Below, piece after piece: positions 23,612 to 32,401 of a stretch of 38,999 nucleotides of DNA. The stretch covers positions 1 through 38,999 of the forward strand of contig CAZUDO010000076.1 of the NCBI GenBank assembly GCA_964618895.1. Reading direction: 5' to 3'. Each line of letters opens with the position of its first letter. Position 1 is the first letter of the stretch. The DNA is from CAZUDO01 sp964618895 (GTDB taxonomy: Bacteria; Desulfobacterota; Binatia; DP-6). Position numbers and translations under genes: made by a program. The notes below the pieces were generated by a model. That model made no database searches. It was not told the origin of the DNA and saw nothing but the letters and a program-made list of their open reading frames with translations.

Positions 23612-24595
23612 TCAATCTTCCCCCTCCGCCGCCAGCCACTGCCGCCCGCGCTCCTGGCCGAGGTCCCGGAGCCGCCGGAAGAAGGCGCGATCGGCGCGGA
23701 AGGTGCGCGCGTCATCGAACGCCCCGAGCGCCGGATGGGCGGACACGGGGTGCAGGCGAATCTCCCGGTGCCCGGCGCGGGGGCCCTCGTGCAGGAGCTG
23801 GGTCACGAACTCGATCATGCGGCGCTCGCGCACGAGTCCGGCCGAGGAGGCGAGGGCAACGGTGCGCGAGATCACGTCGCCGGCCGTCTGCGGCACGCCA
23901 TCCTGCCGGGCGGGTTGTGTCTCCACGAGGATCACGTCGGCGGCCGTGCAGCCATAGATCACCGGGTAGATGAGCGGGTTGCCGAGCAGGGCCCCGTCCC
24001 AGTAGTGCTCGCCGCCGATCGCGACGGGATGGAAGAGCGGCGGCACCGCCGACGAGGCGCAGAGGGCGTCGGTCGTGACCGTCATGCCGGAGAACACGTG
24101 TGGCTCGGCAGTGCGGACGTTGGTTGCGCTCACGAACACGCGCACCGCGTCGGGGCACGCGAGCGGGGCGTAGTCGATTGTCGCGTCGAGCGTGCTCCGC
24201 AGCGGTTCCATCGTGTCGGGGTCCATCAGGAAATTGGTGGCGAGTCCGGCGGTCAGCTCGTAGAAGGCGCGGGCAGAGGATAGGCGGCCGAGGTTCCGCC
24301 ACAGCCACCAGGCCGGCTCGAGCACCGACGGGCGCCGGCGCTCGGCCGCGCCGGCGAGCGCCTCCCAGAACGCCCCGAGCAGCTCCCGGGCACGCTCGCG
24401 ACCGCCCGCGGACAGGCCCACCCCAAGGATGGCCGCGTTGATCGCGCCCGCGCTCGCGCCGGTGACGCCCTCGATTTCGAACCGGCCGTCGGCCAGGAAG
24501 GCGTCGAGGACGCCCCAGGTATAGGCGCCGAGCGACCCGCCGCCCTGGAGCGCGAGGGTGACCGTTCTGGACTCCCGGGCAACGTGCTTTCCCAT
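23612..24595 (-). CDS. Patatin-like phospholipase
   Basis: 327 residues from ATG 24595, which has a GAAGGA-like ribosome site. The oxyanion loop LALQGGGSLGAYTWG, nucleophile elbow GVTGASAGAI (Ser48) and catalytic Asp in YWDGALLGNPLIYP form the Ser-Asp dyad of patatin acyl hydrolases. No signal peptide is seen, so it is probably cytosolic or membrane-peripheral, acting on phospholipid or other acyl esters. The tail (EIRLHPVSAHPALGAFDDARTF, then DRAFFRRLRDLGQERGRQWL) matches a subgroup of bacterial patatins. It is convergent with the PIN module. Confidence 0.92.
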   Translation of the reverse strand: MGKHVARESRTVTLALQGGGSLGAYTWGVLDAFLADGRFEIEGVTGASAGAINAAILGVGLSAGGRERARELLGAFWEALAGAAERRRPSVLEPAWWLWRNLGRLSSARAFYELTAGLATNFLMDPDTMEPLRSTLDATIDYAPLACPDAVRVFVSATNVRTAEPHVFSGMTVTTDALCASSAVPPLFHPVAIGGEHYWDGALLGNPLIYPVIYGCTAADVILVETQPARQDGVPQTAGDVISRTVALASSAGLVRERRMIEFVTQLLHEGPRAGHREIRLHPVSAHPALGAFDDARTFRADRAFFRRLRDLGQERGRQWLAAEGED

Positions 24596-24776
24596 TCCTT
24601 CTTGGCCCCCATGAGATGGGCTGGAAGCGGCGCATGCTCGGACGACGTACCCCCGCGTCCGAGGCGCTGCAACCATCTCACCTGATCAGGGGAGGGAAGG
24701 TGCGCCCGGCGCGAGCGAGGTCGGGGGATGTCACGCATCGTGTAGAGAGGGATTCCATGAGTCGTGCAGTATCTTA

Positions 24777-24806
24777 TTGACAGCGTTGCGCCGCCAGTCG
24801 TATGGT
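24777..24806 (+). promoter_or_regulatory. Candidate sigma70-like promoter abutting the large Cys-rich protein
   Basis: TTGACA at 24777-24782 is followed after 18 bases by TATGGT (24801-24806). Transcription would begin around 24813, practically on the ATG at 24814. If real, the mRNA would be leaderless and the upstream ATG 24802 unused. No Shine-Dalgarno precedes either ATG. Confidence 0.25.
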
Positions 24807-27800
24807 TTCTGATATGTACAGCTCTCTCGTCCAGCCCCTGTGCACGACGGTCGCCGCTGGCGTGCTGCTCCTGGCGGGCGTCCCTCCCGCGCACGCATCG
24901 TGCAACGTCATTCCTGGCTCGGAGCTCACGTTCGTCACCGACCTCGGATCCGTGAACCGGCCCTTCGCAGCACCCGGCGACGGCGTCGAGATCAGCCTCG
25001 GTGCGTGCGATGGCGCCTCGCCCGGCTTCGGCGGGGCGCTCGAGGTACGGGTGGTCTTCAAGCCGCCTGCCCCGGGCGCGCCCCGCACGGTCGTGCCCGT
25101 CACGACGTTCACGGTGGACGGGAGCCGCGTGATCGTGCCCCTGCCGGTGACGCCCGGCGAGGGTCTGACCGGCCCCGCAATGATCGTGGTGTCCCGCGCC
25201 GGGACGCTGCCGGGCACCGACGCCCAGATGCTCACGTGCGCCCAGCTGGTGGCGCGCTGCGCCGGCACCTGCTCGGACGTGGTCGCGTGTGTCGACCGAC
25301 TCCTCCAACCGACGGGGAGCTGCACGCACGGAGCGCCGCATCCCACCTTCGCGAGCTTCACCGCCCTGCCGGTGCCGAACGACTACAAGAGCGTGTGCAC
25401 CGAGCCCCGGTGCGCCGCCGACCACCAGGACGACGCCGACTGCTGCACGGGCGACGCGCCCGACATGCGCTTCACCGTGGACGCCGACGGTAACCTCCTG
25501 GTGCCGATGAACTGGGAGCGCATCCTGCCCCGCACCGCGGAGCCGGTGCCGCGGCTCGTGCTCGCATCGGTCACCATCCCCGCATTCGCCGGCGGGCAGG
25601 ACCCGATCGTCCTCCCCGGCAACGCGTTCACCGCCTCCTACAGCCCCGAGGGCAGCCCTCTCGACCCGATCTTCGAGCCGCAGTCCGACCCGACGCAGTC
25701 CGCGCAGACGGTCCTGTTCGGATCGGCCGACGCCCCGTACACCGTGCTGCGGTTCGCCCGCCGCAGCCCCGCGTTCCGCGTCTGCGTCGATGGCGATCAC
25801 GCGGGCCAGCCGTGCATCGAGGATGTTGACTGCCCCGGGACCTCGAGTGGGTGCCAGCAGGCCCGCTGCGTCGGCGGGGGAACCCCCGGCGACCCGTGCA
25901 CGAGCGACACCGCCTGCAGCGGCGGGACGTGCGGTCCGACGTGCGCGACCGGCCCGACCCCGGGAGCCGTCTGCACCACTGACGCCGCCTGCGGGTCCGG
26001 GGGAGAGTGCGGCGCGGCGCTCTTCGAGTTCCGGGATCGGCTGCTCGACGACACCGGCCCGATTGTCGTGGCACGCGCGACCGGTGTGCAGGCGGTGATG
26101 CGCTACACCCTCGAGGCCGGCGACGCGGCTCCGCTGGGCGGGCTCTTCCAGACCCCGGCGCTGTCGGCGTTCGTCGTCGACGAGACCATCGAGGGGCGCG
26201 ACTACGACGGTGACAGCGACAGCGCCGACTCGGTGGTGCTCCTGCACAACCGTGTCACCGGGGCCCGGGTGCCGATCGGCTCCGGAGCCGACGGGGTCGC
26301 GGTCCACGTCGTCACCCAGGACGTGTTCCGCTTTCCCGCGGTGGCGGTCGAGGGTGACGTGCTCGCCTTCATCGAGGAGCCGGACACACTGCGGGTGTTC
26401 CGGGTGGACGGGAGCGAGCTCACCGCGGCGCCCGAGGTGGTGCTGACCGATCCCCTCCTCGACGGGCGCAGCCTGGTCGTGTCCGAGGGGCGCGTCTTCG
26501 TGCGCCGGCTCGCGGACGCGAAAGTGGTTCTCGCGGCGCTCGACGCCCGGGCGCCCGCGGGCCTGGCTGACATCGACCTGCTGGAGACCACGGCGGGGGT
26601 CTCGGTAGCGGGCGGCGCGGCGGCGTTCCTCACCCCGGGGGGCGGGGCGCTGCTTGCCCCTAACCGCGCCGCCACGGTGGACCTCGGTGTGGTGGCGTCG
26701 ACCATCGCCGTCGGCGGCGCGTGCACGGGTGGCGCCCCCACCCCCACCTGCCGCACCAATGACGCTTGCCCGACGGGCGTCGCGTGCGCGGCGACGTTCC
26801 TGGCGGCGGCGGTGTCGGAGGTCGCGCCCGTGGCGGGCGACCGCAACGGCGACGGCGACACGAACGACTTCGTCTTCGAGGTGCGGCCCGCCGCGGGCGC
26901 CGGCCCGTGGGTGCGCCCCGTGGGGCCGGATGCGCGCGGGCAGGCAGCCGACGAGGTGGCGATCGCCGGGGCGCTGGTCGCCTTCGCCACGCCGGAGGTC
27001 CGGCAGAACCTCGACCTGACGGGCGACACGGAGTTCGACGACCGCGTGCTGCAGGTCTACGACGCGCAGAACGGCACGCTCAGCCGGCCGGGGCCGGTCG
27101 ACCGCCGGGGCCTCATGCTCCCCGTGGTGGACTTCTTGGTCGACCGCGGGGTGGTTGCGTTCCGCGCCCGCGAGGGCGGCTACTGCACGGGGCCGGTCGA
27201 CCTCAACTCCTGCGAGTACTTCAACGCCGACCCGGCGTGCCCGTACGATCTCCCCGACTTCCGCCTGCTCTGCGACCTGAATATGGACAACGACTGCTGT
27301 GACGACGTCCTCATGGCATTCGATCCGGCGGCGGGCGGGCGGCTCGTGAACTCGCGCCAGCAGGCGAAGCGGTGCGACGTGGCCGCCTGCGACCCCCGCC
27401 GGCCGTACCGCATCGTGGGCCGCAGGGCCTGCCGGGGCGGGACCCGTACCCTCACCGGCTGCACCGTGGACGAGGACTGCGGCAACCCGGGCGCGGGCGC
27501 GCAGTGTGTCGACGTGGCGGGGGTCAAGTTCCTCACCTTCGAGTGCGAGCAGGGCTGCGTCGAGTCGGGGTGCCTCGGGGGCATCAACGACGGCTTCTGG
27601 GGCTGCGACAGCGACGAGGACTGTCCCGGCGGCGCGTGCGCCGAATTTCCCTGCATCTTCGACTTCGACTACGACCCCCCGGGGCCGAGGGATATCTGCG
27701 GGGACTCGAGCGACAACCAGGTGACAGACCTCACCGGCGACGGGGACACGCGCGACGTGGTCATGCAGGTCCTCGACGTCGAGACCGGTCAGGTGACCCC

Positions 27801-28992
27801 CGTCGGGGCCGTCGACGAGGGCGCCGGCGCGCGCGCCGATCCGCTCGACGTGCCGAGCACGGGCGGGCGCTGCGTGCACCGCAACCCGGTGACCCGCAAC
27901 CCGGTGACCTGCACCGTGACGGCCGACTGCCCGCCGGGCTCGTACTGCGACGGGACGCACGCGCCGCGCGTGTGCGCGCTGCGGTCGCCGGGGAGCTGCG
28001 TCACCTCCGGCCAGCTCGTCGGCCTGCCCGAGGAGGGCACCTCCCCGCAGTGCGCCAAGGCCGACCCCGAAACGTACTGTGACACGAGCCGACCGGTCGT
28101 CGTCGCCCCGGGGGACACCGACGGCGACGGGGCCCCCGACACGGTCGACAACTGTCCGTTCGTCCACAACCCCGCGCAGACCGACACCGACGCCGACGCA
28201 GTGGGCGACCCGTGCGACCTCCAGACGTGCGGGAACGGGGCGGTCGAGGGCGCGGAGGAGTGCGACGACGGGAACGCCGCCGAGGGCGATGGGTGCACCC
28301 CCGACTGCCGGCTCGAGGTGGGCCACTTCCGGGTCTACGGGGCGCGCCGCACGCGCGGCACCCCGCCCTTCGAGTCGCGGTTGGTGACGCTGGCCGACCG
28401 CTTCGAGACCAAGACGATGAAGGTCGTCCGCCCCGTGCAGCTGGCCGTGCCCGTGGACAAGAACGGCGAGGGCATCCGGGACCCGAACACGTACCTCACC
28501 TGCTACCGCGTCCAGGCGCCCCCGGGGCAGCGCGCGGGCGCATCGCGGCAGCTCACCGTGCAGAACCAGCTCGGCCGGGTCGCTCTCGGGCTCACCGTCC
28601 CCCAGACCCTGTGCGTGCCGTCGGCCAAGGACGGCGTGTCCACGGCGCTCGCGCTCGATCACTTCGCTTGCTACAAGGCGCGCGCCGTCGGCCCGACCGA
28701 GCGCGTCGACCTGAGCCTCGCCGACGAGTTCAAGACCAGCACCGCCGCGGCGTTCCAACCCACCAGCCTGTGCGTGCCCGTCGACAAGGACGGCGAGGGC
28801 ATCCGGCAGTCGGCCGGACTTCTCACCTGCTATCGGCTGCGTGACGTCCTCACCCAGGTGCGTGCCGGCAGCCGGGACGTTACCATGGAGAACCAGCTCG
28901 GCACTCATCCGATCACGGTGTTCTTCAAATCGCAGACGCAAGGTTCGCCGACGCGCTCGCAGCTCTGCGTGCCGTCGACCGAGGTGCCCTAA
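24802..28992 (+). CDS. Very large exported Cys-rich protein with repeated D-x-T-G-D propeller-like motifs
   Basis: About 1396 residues (1392 if ATG 24814 is used), with a signal peptide (LCTTVAAGVLLLAGVPPAHAS). The centre has Cys clusters of the CVDGDHAGQPCIEDVDCPG and CTTDAACGSGGEC type. It also has four spaced repeats of the form D-x-x-G-D-x-x-x-x-D-x-V-x-x-V (near nt 26200, 26839, 27013, 27727), which look like calcium-binding turns opening propeller-like blades. Near the end are a TSP3-like segment (DTDGDGAPDTVDNCPF) and a myxobacterial-type CGNGAVEGAEECDDGN repeat at 28228. Two homologous ~85-residue C-terminal units follow, each with PVDKxGEGIR and LTCYR. It is probably a secreted or cell-surface protein and no enzymatic motif is seen. 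Confidence 0.8.
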   Translation: MVSDMYSSLVQPLCTTVAAGVLLLAGVPPAHASCNVIPGSELTFVTDLGSVNRPFAAPGDGVEISLGACDGASPGFGGALEVRVVFKPPAPGAPRTVVPVTTFTVDGSRVIVPLPVTPGEGLTGPAMIVVSRAGTLPGTDAQMLTCAQLVARCAGTCSDVVACVDRLLQPTGSCTHGAPHPTFASFTALPVPNDYKSVCTEPRCAADHQDDADCCTGDAPDMRFTVDADGNLLVPMNWERILPRTAEPVPRLVLASVTIPAFAGGQDPIVLPGNAFTASYSPEGSPLDPIFEPQSDPTQSAQTVLFGSADAPYTVLRFARRSPAFRVCVDGDHAGQPCIEDVDCPGTSSGCQQARCVGGGTPGDPCTSDTACSGGTCGPTCATGPTPGAVCTTDAACGSGGECGAALFEFRDRLLDDTGPIVVARATGVQAVMRYTLEAGDAAPLGGLFQTPALSAFVVDETIEGRDYDGDSDSADSVVLLHNRVTGARVPIGSGADGVAVHVVTQDVFRFPAVAVEGDVLAFIEEPDTLRVFRVDGSELTAAPEVVLTDPLLDGRSLVVSEGRVFVRRLADAKVVLAALDARAPAGLADIDLLETTAGVSVAGGAAAFLTPGGGALLAPNRAATVDLGVVASTIAVGGACTGGAPTPTCRTNDACPTGVACAATFLAAAVSEVAPVAGDRNGDGDTNDFVFEVRPAAGAGPWVRPVGPDARGQAADEVAIAGALVAFATPEVRQNLDLTGDTEFDDRVLQVYDAQNGTLSRPGPVDRRGLMLPVVDFLVDRGVVAFRAREGGYCTGPVDLNSCEYFNADPACPYDLPDFRLLCDLNMDNDCCDDVLMAFDPAAGGRLVNSRQQAKRCDVAACDPRRPYRIVGRRACRGGTRTLTGCTVDEDCGNPGAGAQCVDVAGVKFLTFECEQGCVESGCLGGINDGFWGCDSDEDCPGGACAEFPCIFDFDYDPPGPRDICGDSSDNQVTDLTGDGDTRDVVMQVLDVETGQVTPVGAVDEGAGARADPLDVPSTGGRCVHRNPVTRNPVTCTVTADCPPGSYCDGTHAPRVCALRSPGSCVTSGQLVGLPEEGTSPQCAKADPETYCDTSRPVVVAPGDTDGDGAPDTVDNCPFVHNPAQTDTDADAVGDPCDLQTCGNGAVEGAEECDDGNAAEGDGCTPDCRLEVGHFRVYGARRTRGTPPFESRLVTLADRFETKTMKVVRPVQLAVPVDKNGEGIRDPNTYLTCYRVQAPPGQRAGASRQLTVQNQLGRVALGLTVPQTLCVPSAKDGVSTALALDHFACYKARAVGPTERVDLSLADEFKTSTAAAFQPTSLCVPVDKDGEGIRQSAGLLTCYRLRDVLTQVRAGSRDVTMENQLGTHPITVFFKSQTQGSPTRSQLCVPSTEVP

Positions 28993-29013
28993 TAAGGTCT
29001 GTCAGAAAATAAC

Positions 29014-29035
29014 GTTGACAATAGGTTGACAATAG
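29014..29035. repeat. Perfect tandem 11-bp repeat containing TTGACA
   Basis: GTTGACAATAG occurs twice without a gap (29014-29024, 29025-29035), in an AT-rich 100-bp pocket between two convergent genes. Each copy carries a TTGACA hexamer, but neither neighbouring gene starts here. Confidence 0.6.
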
Positions 29036-29076
29036 CTGGAGAGTGCCACGTTCTCGGGCATGAATCACCGACGCTT

Positions 29077-29092
29077 GGCGGGTGCACCCGCC
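29077..29092. terminator. GC-rich palindrome between convergent genes
   Basis: GGCGGGTGCACCCGCC is a perfect 16-bp palindrome lying four bases past the end of the minus-strand oxidase gene and ~85 bases past the Cys-rich gene. It could form a stem and slow RNA polymerase. There is no T-tract on either strand, so factor-independent termination is doubtful. Confidence 0.3.
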
Positions 29093-29095
29093 GCA

Positions 29096-32029
29096 TCATA
29101 CGGGCGCATACCGCCCGGGTGAGATGATGCCGTTCGGATCGAGCGCGGACTTGAGCCGACCGACGAGCGTGGAGGTCGCCGGGTCGAGCGCGGCCAGCCG
29201 TTCCATCTGGTCGATCGCCACCCGGTAGGGAGGGAAGCCGGCGGTGTTCATCCGGTCCCAGAGCGCCCGTTCACACGCCGCCGCCCGAGTCACCTGCGCC
29301 GGATCGTCGGAGCGGAAGTGGACGGTAATCAGCGTCCGCCCATCGCCGAAGAACGACAGCTTCACGTTGGTCTCGAACTCTCGACCGACCGCCGACACGA
29401 TCGCGGCGGCGCGCCGCGCATCGCTGCCCCGGTGCGGCACCACCGGGATGTAGCATTTCATGCCGAACGGGGTCTGGTCGGGATCCACGTCGGCGGGATC
29501 GTCGGGCACCGGCGTTCCCGTCAGGTGATAGATGAGCTTGATGCTCTCGGCGTCCGGGACGCCCATGAGGGGTCGCGCCAGCGGATGCAGGAAGGCGGGT
29601 AGGCTCCGGGCGGGGTCGACGCCGGCGTCGACACGGATGGTCTCGACCTGGCGGCAGAAGGCGCCGAACGCGTCGCGCAGCTCCGCGGCCAGCGCATCCA
29701 TGGTGCGGGCCGTGCCCGTCACCAGCACGTAGAAGTTCCACACCGCCTGATCGCCGGGCGCCGGACCCTCGCCGCCCCCGAGCGTCCGCTGCGCCTGCAC
29801 GAAGCGGTTCTCGTAACCGATGTTGACGCTTCCCCGGTTGATGGCGCCCTGCCGGCCGAAGTGGTCGATGGTGTCGACGAGCCGCTCGAGATCGGCGTCC
29901 GCGGCCACACCCCAGACGAGGTAGCGTCGTTCGGGCTTGTGGATCAGGCGAAACGCCATCTGCGTGACGATGCCGAAGTTCGACTGGGCGAAGAGGCCGA
30001 CCAGATCAGGGCCCGCGACGAAGCGCGAGACGTGGCTCGGCCGGTCGGTGCCGACGTAGCGCCAACATCCGCCCACCTCGAACGGCTCTCCGCTCCCGAG
30101 GATGCCGCGCACGCCCAGGAGATCGTGCACCCGCGCGGAGGCGCCGTCGCCGCGTTCGAGCACGTTGCCCACGATGCTGGTCAATGCGTAGGAGCCGGTC
30201 AAGTTGAGCGTGAGTTCGGGGTGATGCGCCGCCAGGTGATCGGCGAGCGCCGCCTGCGTGACCCCCGGCTCGATGATGGCGTAGCCGAACGCGGCATCGA
30301 CCGCCACGATGCGCCGCATGCCCGAGAGGTCGACGACCACGCACCCGTCCACCACGGGCAGCTTCGAGCCGAGCCCCCAGTTCTTCCCCGTGCTGAAGGG
30401 GTAGAGCGGGATGCGGCGGGCATTCGCGATGGCGACGATGCGGCCGACCTGTGCCTCGGTCGTCGGCCGCAGCACGAGCGGAATCTCGCGACGGAGCGCG
30501 GTGACGTTGCGGCCATACTGCCGCGCGATGGTGGCGCGGTCGCCGATGATGGCCTCGGGCGGGAGAACCTCTCGGAAGGCCGCCGCGAGATCCTCGTGCA
30601 TGGGTTCCCGCATCTTGCGCAGGGTCTCGTGCGTGCGCGTCAGCGCCGTACGCGTCAAGTCGCCTTCCACCTCGACCATCTGCGCCAGGTAGCGCGCGTA
30701 GGCCTCGTGCGAGAGGCGCAGCAGGGTCATGGGCGTCATCGCGACCACGTCGGCCGTGCGTTCGCTGCCCGTGACCAGCGCGATCTCGCCGAAGTAATCG
30801 CCCGGCCCGAGCTGCTGCACGGTGAGGCGCTGCTCGTTCTGCGTCGTCACCTGCACGTCGGCCGTCCCGGACTCGATCACGTAGAGATCGTCCCCATGCT
30901 CGCCTTGCCGAACGACCGCCGCCCCGGCTTCCACCGTGCAGCGCTCCATGAACGTGCCCAGCACCGCGGCCTCGGCGACGGACAGCCCGTGGAAGAGCCT
31001 CGTGCCGCGCAGCCACTCGCCGACGTCGAGGAGCTGCCTGCGCGCCGCCATGGGCACGCCTTGCTGGGGCACCACCGCGTCGTCGAGGGGTGGGAGGCCG
31101 CCGGGCGGTTCGAGACTGCTGCGCGGACAAGTCGCGCTATTCTTCAAGGCAAGGAGCGCGAGCACACCCTCTGCCCCTGGTAACTCGAGCGCTGACTCGA
31201 TCGCGTCCAGTCGCGGCGTCTGGATGTCGGAGCAGAGGAATGCGTACGGATAGCGCGTACGATACTGGTAGTTGAAGAAGCCGTATGACCCTTCGTGCGC
31301 GTAGGGCACCACGCCTCGTATGACCACTGTAGGTAGCTGGAAGAAATCCTGGTTCTTCTTGGCGACGTTGAGCTCGATGTCGCCGATACAGGCAGCAATC
31401 TCTGCCAGCAACGGGCCGCTTGCGAGTCGGAAGGCAGCCAATAGAACCTCTACCGGCGCTCTTGTCGCCAGCTCATCGAGCGCCTGATGGCGATGGCTCC
31501 TCATGAGGCGCCCTGCCTCGCGGATCTTCGTTATCGGGAGGTCCGGAAGAATCCTGCAACGTTGGAACACCCCGGGGCCGAATATCTCCTCAACCGGGAA
31601 CAGCGCACGGTTGTCGTCACAAAAGGCTTTGTTGGCCCCATCGTGGAGGGCTTTGAAGGTCCCGTACGCCAAAACCTCACCCGAATCCGCTGCGATCGCC
31701 ATCATGTGGACGTCCTCGGTCGACACCATCGACAGCGGCTCGAGTGTCAAACGATCAGTGTAGATCAGGACGGGATCGAGCTGATTCGCCATCACGTACT
31801 GCGCGAGGCGGTACGTCATGATCGCAACGAGTTGCTCCTCCGTGAGACTCGGCGTCCGCAGCGCGACCGTCGTGACCCCATGGCGATCGGGTACCCAGTA
31901 CAGCGCCTCCGGATGCTTCCGCTCGACCAGCTCCGGGAGCCGGATCGCCGCCGCGCGGTCGAGCAGCTCTTCGATGAAAGCCGCCACCTCCGGCTCGAGC
32001 CCGACAAGGTGGGCCGCCCCGTTCCCCAT
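29096..32029 (-). CDS. Three-part fusion: unknown N-domain, cyclic-nucleotide-binding domain, FAD-linked (VAO/4-cresol dehydrogenase-type) oxidase
   Basis: 977 residues from ATG 32029, with AGAAGGG upstream. Residues ~1-300 are unrecognised. Segments such as VHMMAIAADSGEVLAYGTFK, ITKIREAGRLMRSHRH and APVEVLLAAFRLASG loosely recall GNAT/autoinducer-synthase-like acyltransferases. Residues ~340-455 are a cNMP-binding domain (LFHGLSVAEAAVLGTFMERC; GDYFGEIALVTGSERTADVV) with the phosphate-binding cassette intact (G414, E415, R424). Residues ~510-977 are an FAD PCMH oxidase: VLRPTTEAQVGRIVAIANA, YPFSTGKNWGLGSKLP, and a C-terminal FAD-linked half ending DPNGIISPGRY. This part resembles vanillyl-alcohol oxidase/4-cresol dehydrogenase enzymes of phenol oxidation. 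There is no signal peptide. A cyclic-nucleotide-gated oxidase is inferred. Confidence 0.85.
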   Translation of the reverse strand: MGNGAAHLVGLEPEVAAFIEELLDRAAAIRLPELVERKHPEALYWVPDRHGVTTVALRTPSLTEEQLVAIMTYRLAQYVMANQLDPVLIYTDRLTLEPLSMVSTEDVHMMAIAADSGEVLAYGTFKALHDGANKAFCDDNRALFPVEEIFGPGVFQRCRILPDLPITKIREAGRLMRSHRHQALDELATRAPVEVLLAAFRLASGPLLAEIAACIGDIELNVAKKNQDFFQLPTVVIRGVVPYAHEGSYGFFNYQYRTRYPYAFLCSDIQTPRLDAIESALELPGAEGVLALLALKNSATCPRSSLEPPGGLPPLDDAVVPQQGVPMAARRQLLDVGEWLRGTRLFHGLSVAEAAVLGTFMERCTVEAGAAVVRQGEHGDDLYVIESGTADVQVTTQNEQRLTVQQLGPGDYFGEIALVTGSERTADVVAMTPMTLLRLSHEAYARYLAQMVEVEGDLTRTALTRTHETLRKMREPMHEDLAAAFREVLPPEAIIGDRATIARQYGRNVTALRREIPLVLRPTTEAQVGRIVAIANARRIPLYPFSTGKNWGLGSKLPVVDGCVVVDLSGMRRIVAVDAAFGYAIIEPGVTQAALADHLAAHHPELTLNLTGSYALTSIVGNVLERGDGASARVHDLLGVRGILGSGEPFEVGGCWRYVGTDRPSHVSRFVAGPDLVGLFAQSNFGIVTQMAFRLIHKPERRYLVWGVAADADLERLVDTIDHFGRQGAINRGSVNIGYENRFVQAQRTLGGGEGPAPGDQAVWNFYVLVTGTARTMDALAAELRDAFGAFCRQVETIRVDAGVDPARSLPAFLHPLARPLMGVPDAESIKLIYHLTGTPVPDDPADVDPDQTPFGMKCYIPVVPHRGSDARRAAAIVSAVGREFETNVKLSFFGDGRTLITVHFRSDDPAQVTRAAACERALWDRMNTAGFPPYRVAIDQMERLAALDPATSTLVGRLKSALDPNGIISPGRYAPV

Positions 32030-32152
32030 GCGTGGCCCTTCTCTCGTGGTCTGGCCCTCGCGGTCAAGGCTTGATGCGTCTGAGTCGGATGTCGGGGCTG
32101 GGTCGGCGCACGATGACTTGTCCCCGGTGATATGGTCACATAAGGTAGTCAT

Positions 32153-32401
32153 ATGAAGACGCTCCAATCGGCCGAATTCAAGGCGAAGTGCCTGGCGGTG
32201 CTGGCACACGTCGACCGCACCGGCGAGCCCGTCACCATCCTCAAGCGGGGACGGCCCGTGGCACGCCTGATCGCGGCCACCGCGTCGTCGCGCCGCTATC
32301 CCCAGGACGATCTCATGGGAACCGTGGAGATCGTCGGCGACATCGATGGCCCCGTGCTTCCACCGGCGGTGTGGAACGCAGAACGGCGGCGGCGACGGTG
32401 A
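32153..32401 (+). CDS. Phd-type antitoxin (VapB-like)
   Basis: 82 residues: KTLQSAEFKAKCLAVLAHVD, then RTGEPVTILKRGRPVARLIA, matching the Phd/YefM DNA-binding fold. The C-terminal part DDLMGTVEIVGDIDGPVLPPAVWN is the toxin-binding tail seen with PIN partners. The start overlaps an imperfect inverted repeat (ATATGGTCAC...GTAGTCATAT), a possible autoregulatory operator. It is divergent from the fusion oxidase gene (123 bases) and overlaps the toxin by GTGA. Confidence 0.87.
   Translation: MKTLQSAEFKAKCLAVLAHVDRTGEPVTILKRGRPVARLIAATASSRRYPQDDLMGTVEIVGDIDGPVLPPAVWNAERRRRR

Noticed and set aside
24253..28941. A 1562-codon minus-strand frame opposite the giant Cys-rich protein
   Set aside because: No recognisable domain; a shadow with His/Arg/Val-rich composition. 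Only its last part coincides with the patatin region, in a different frame.
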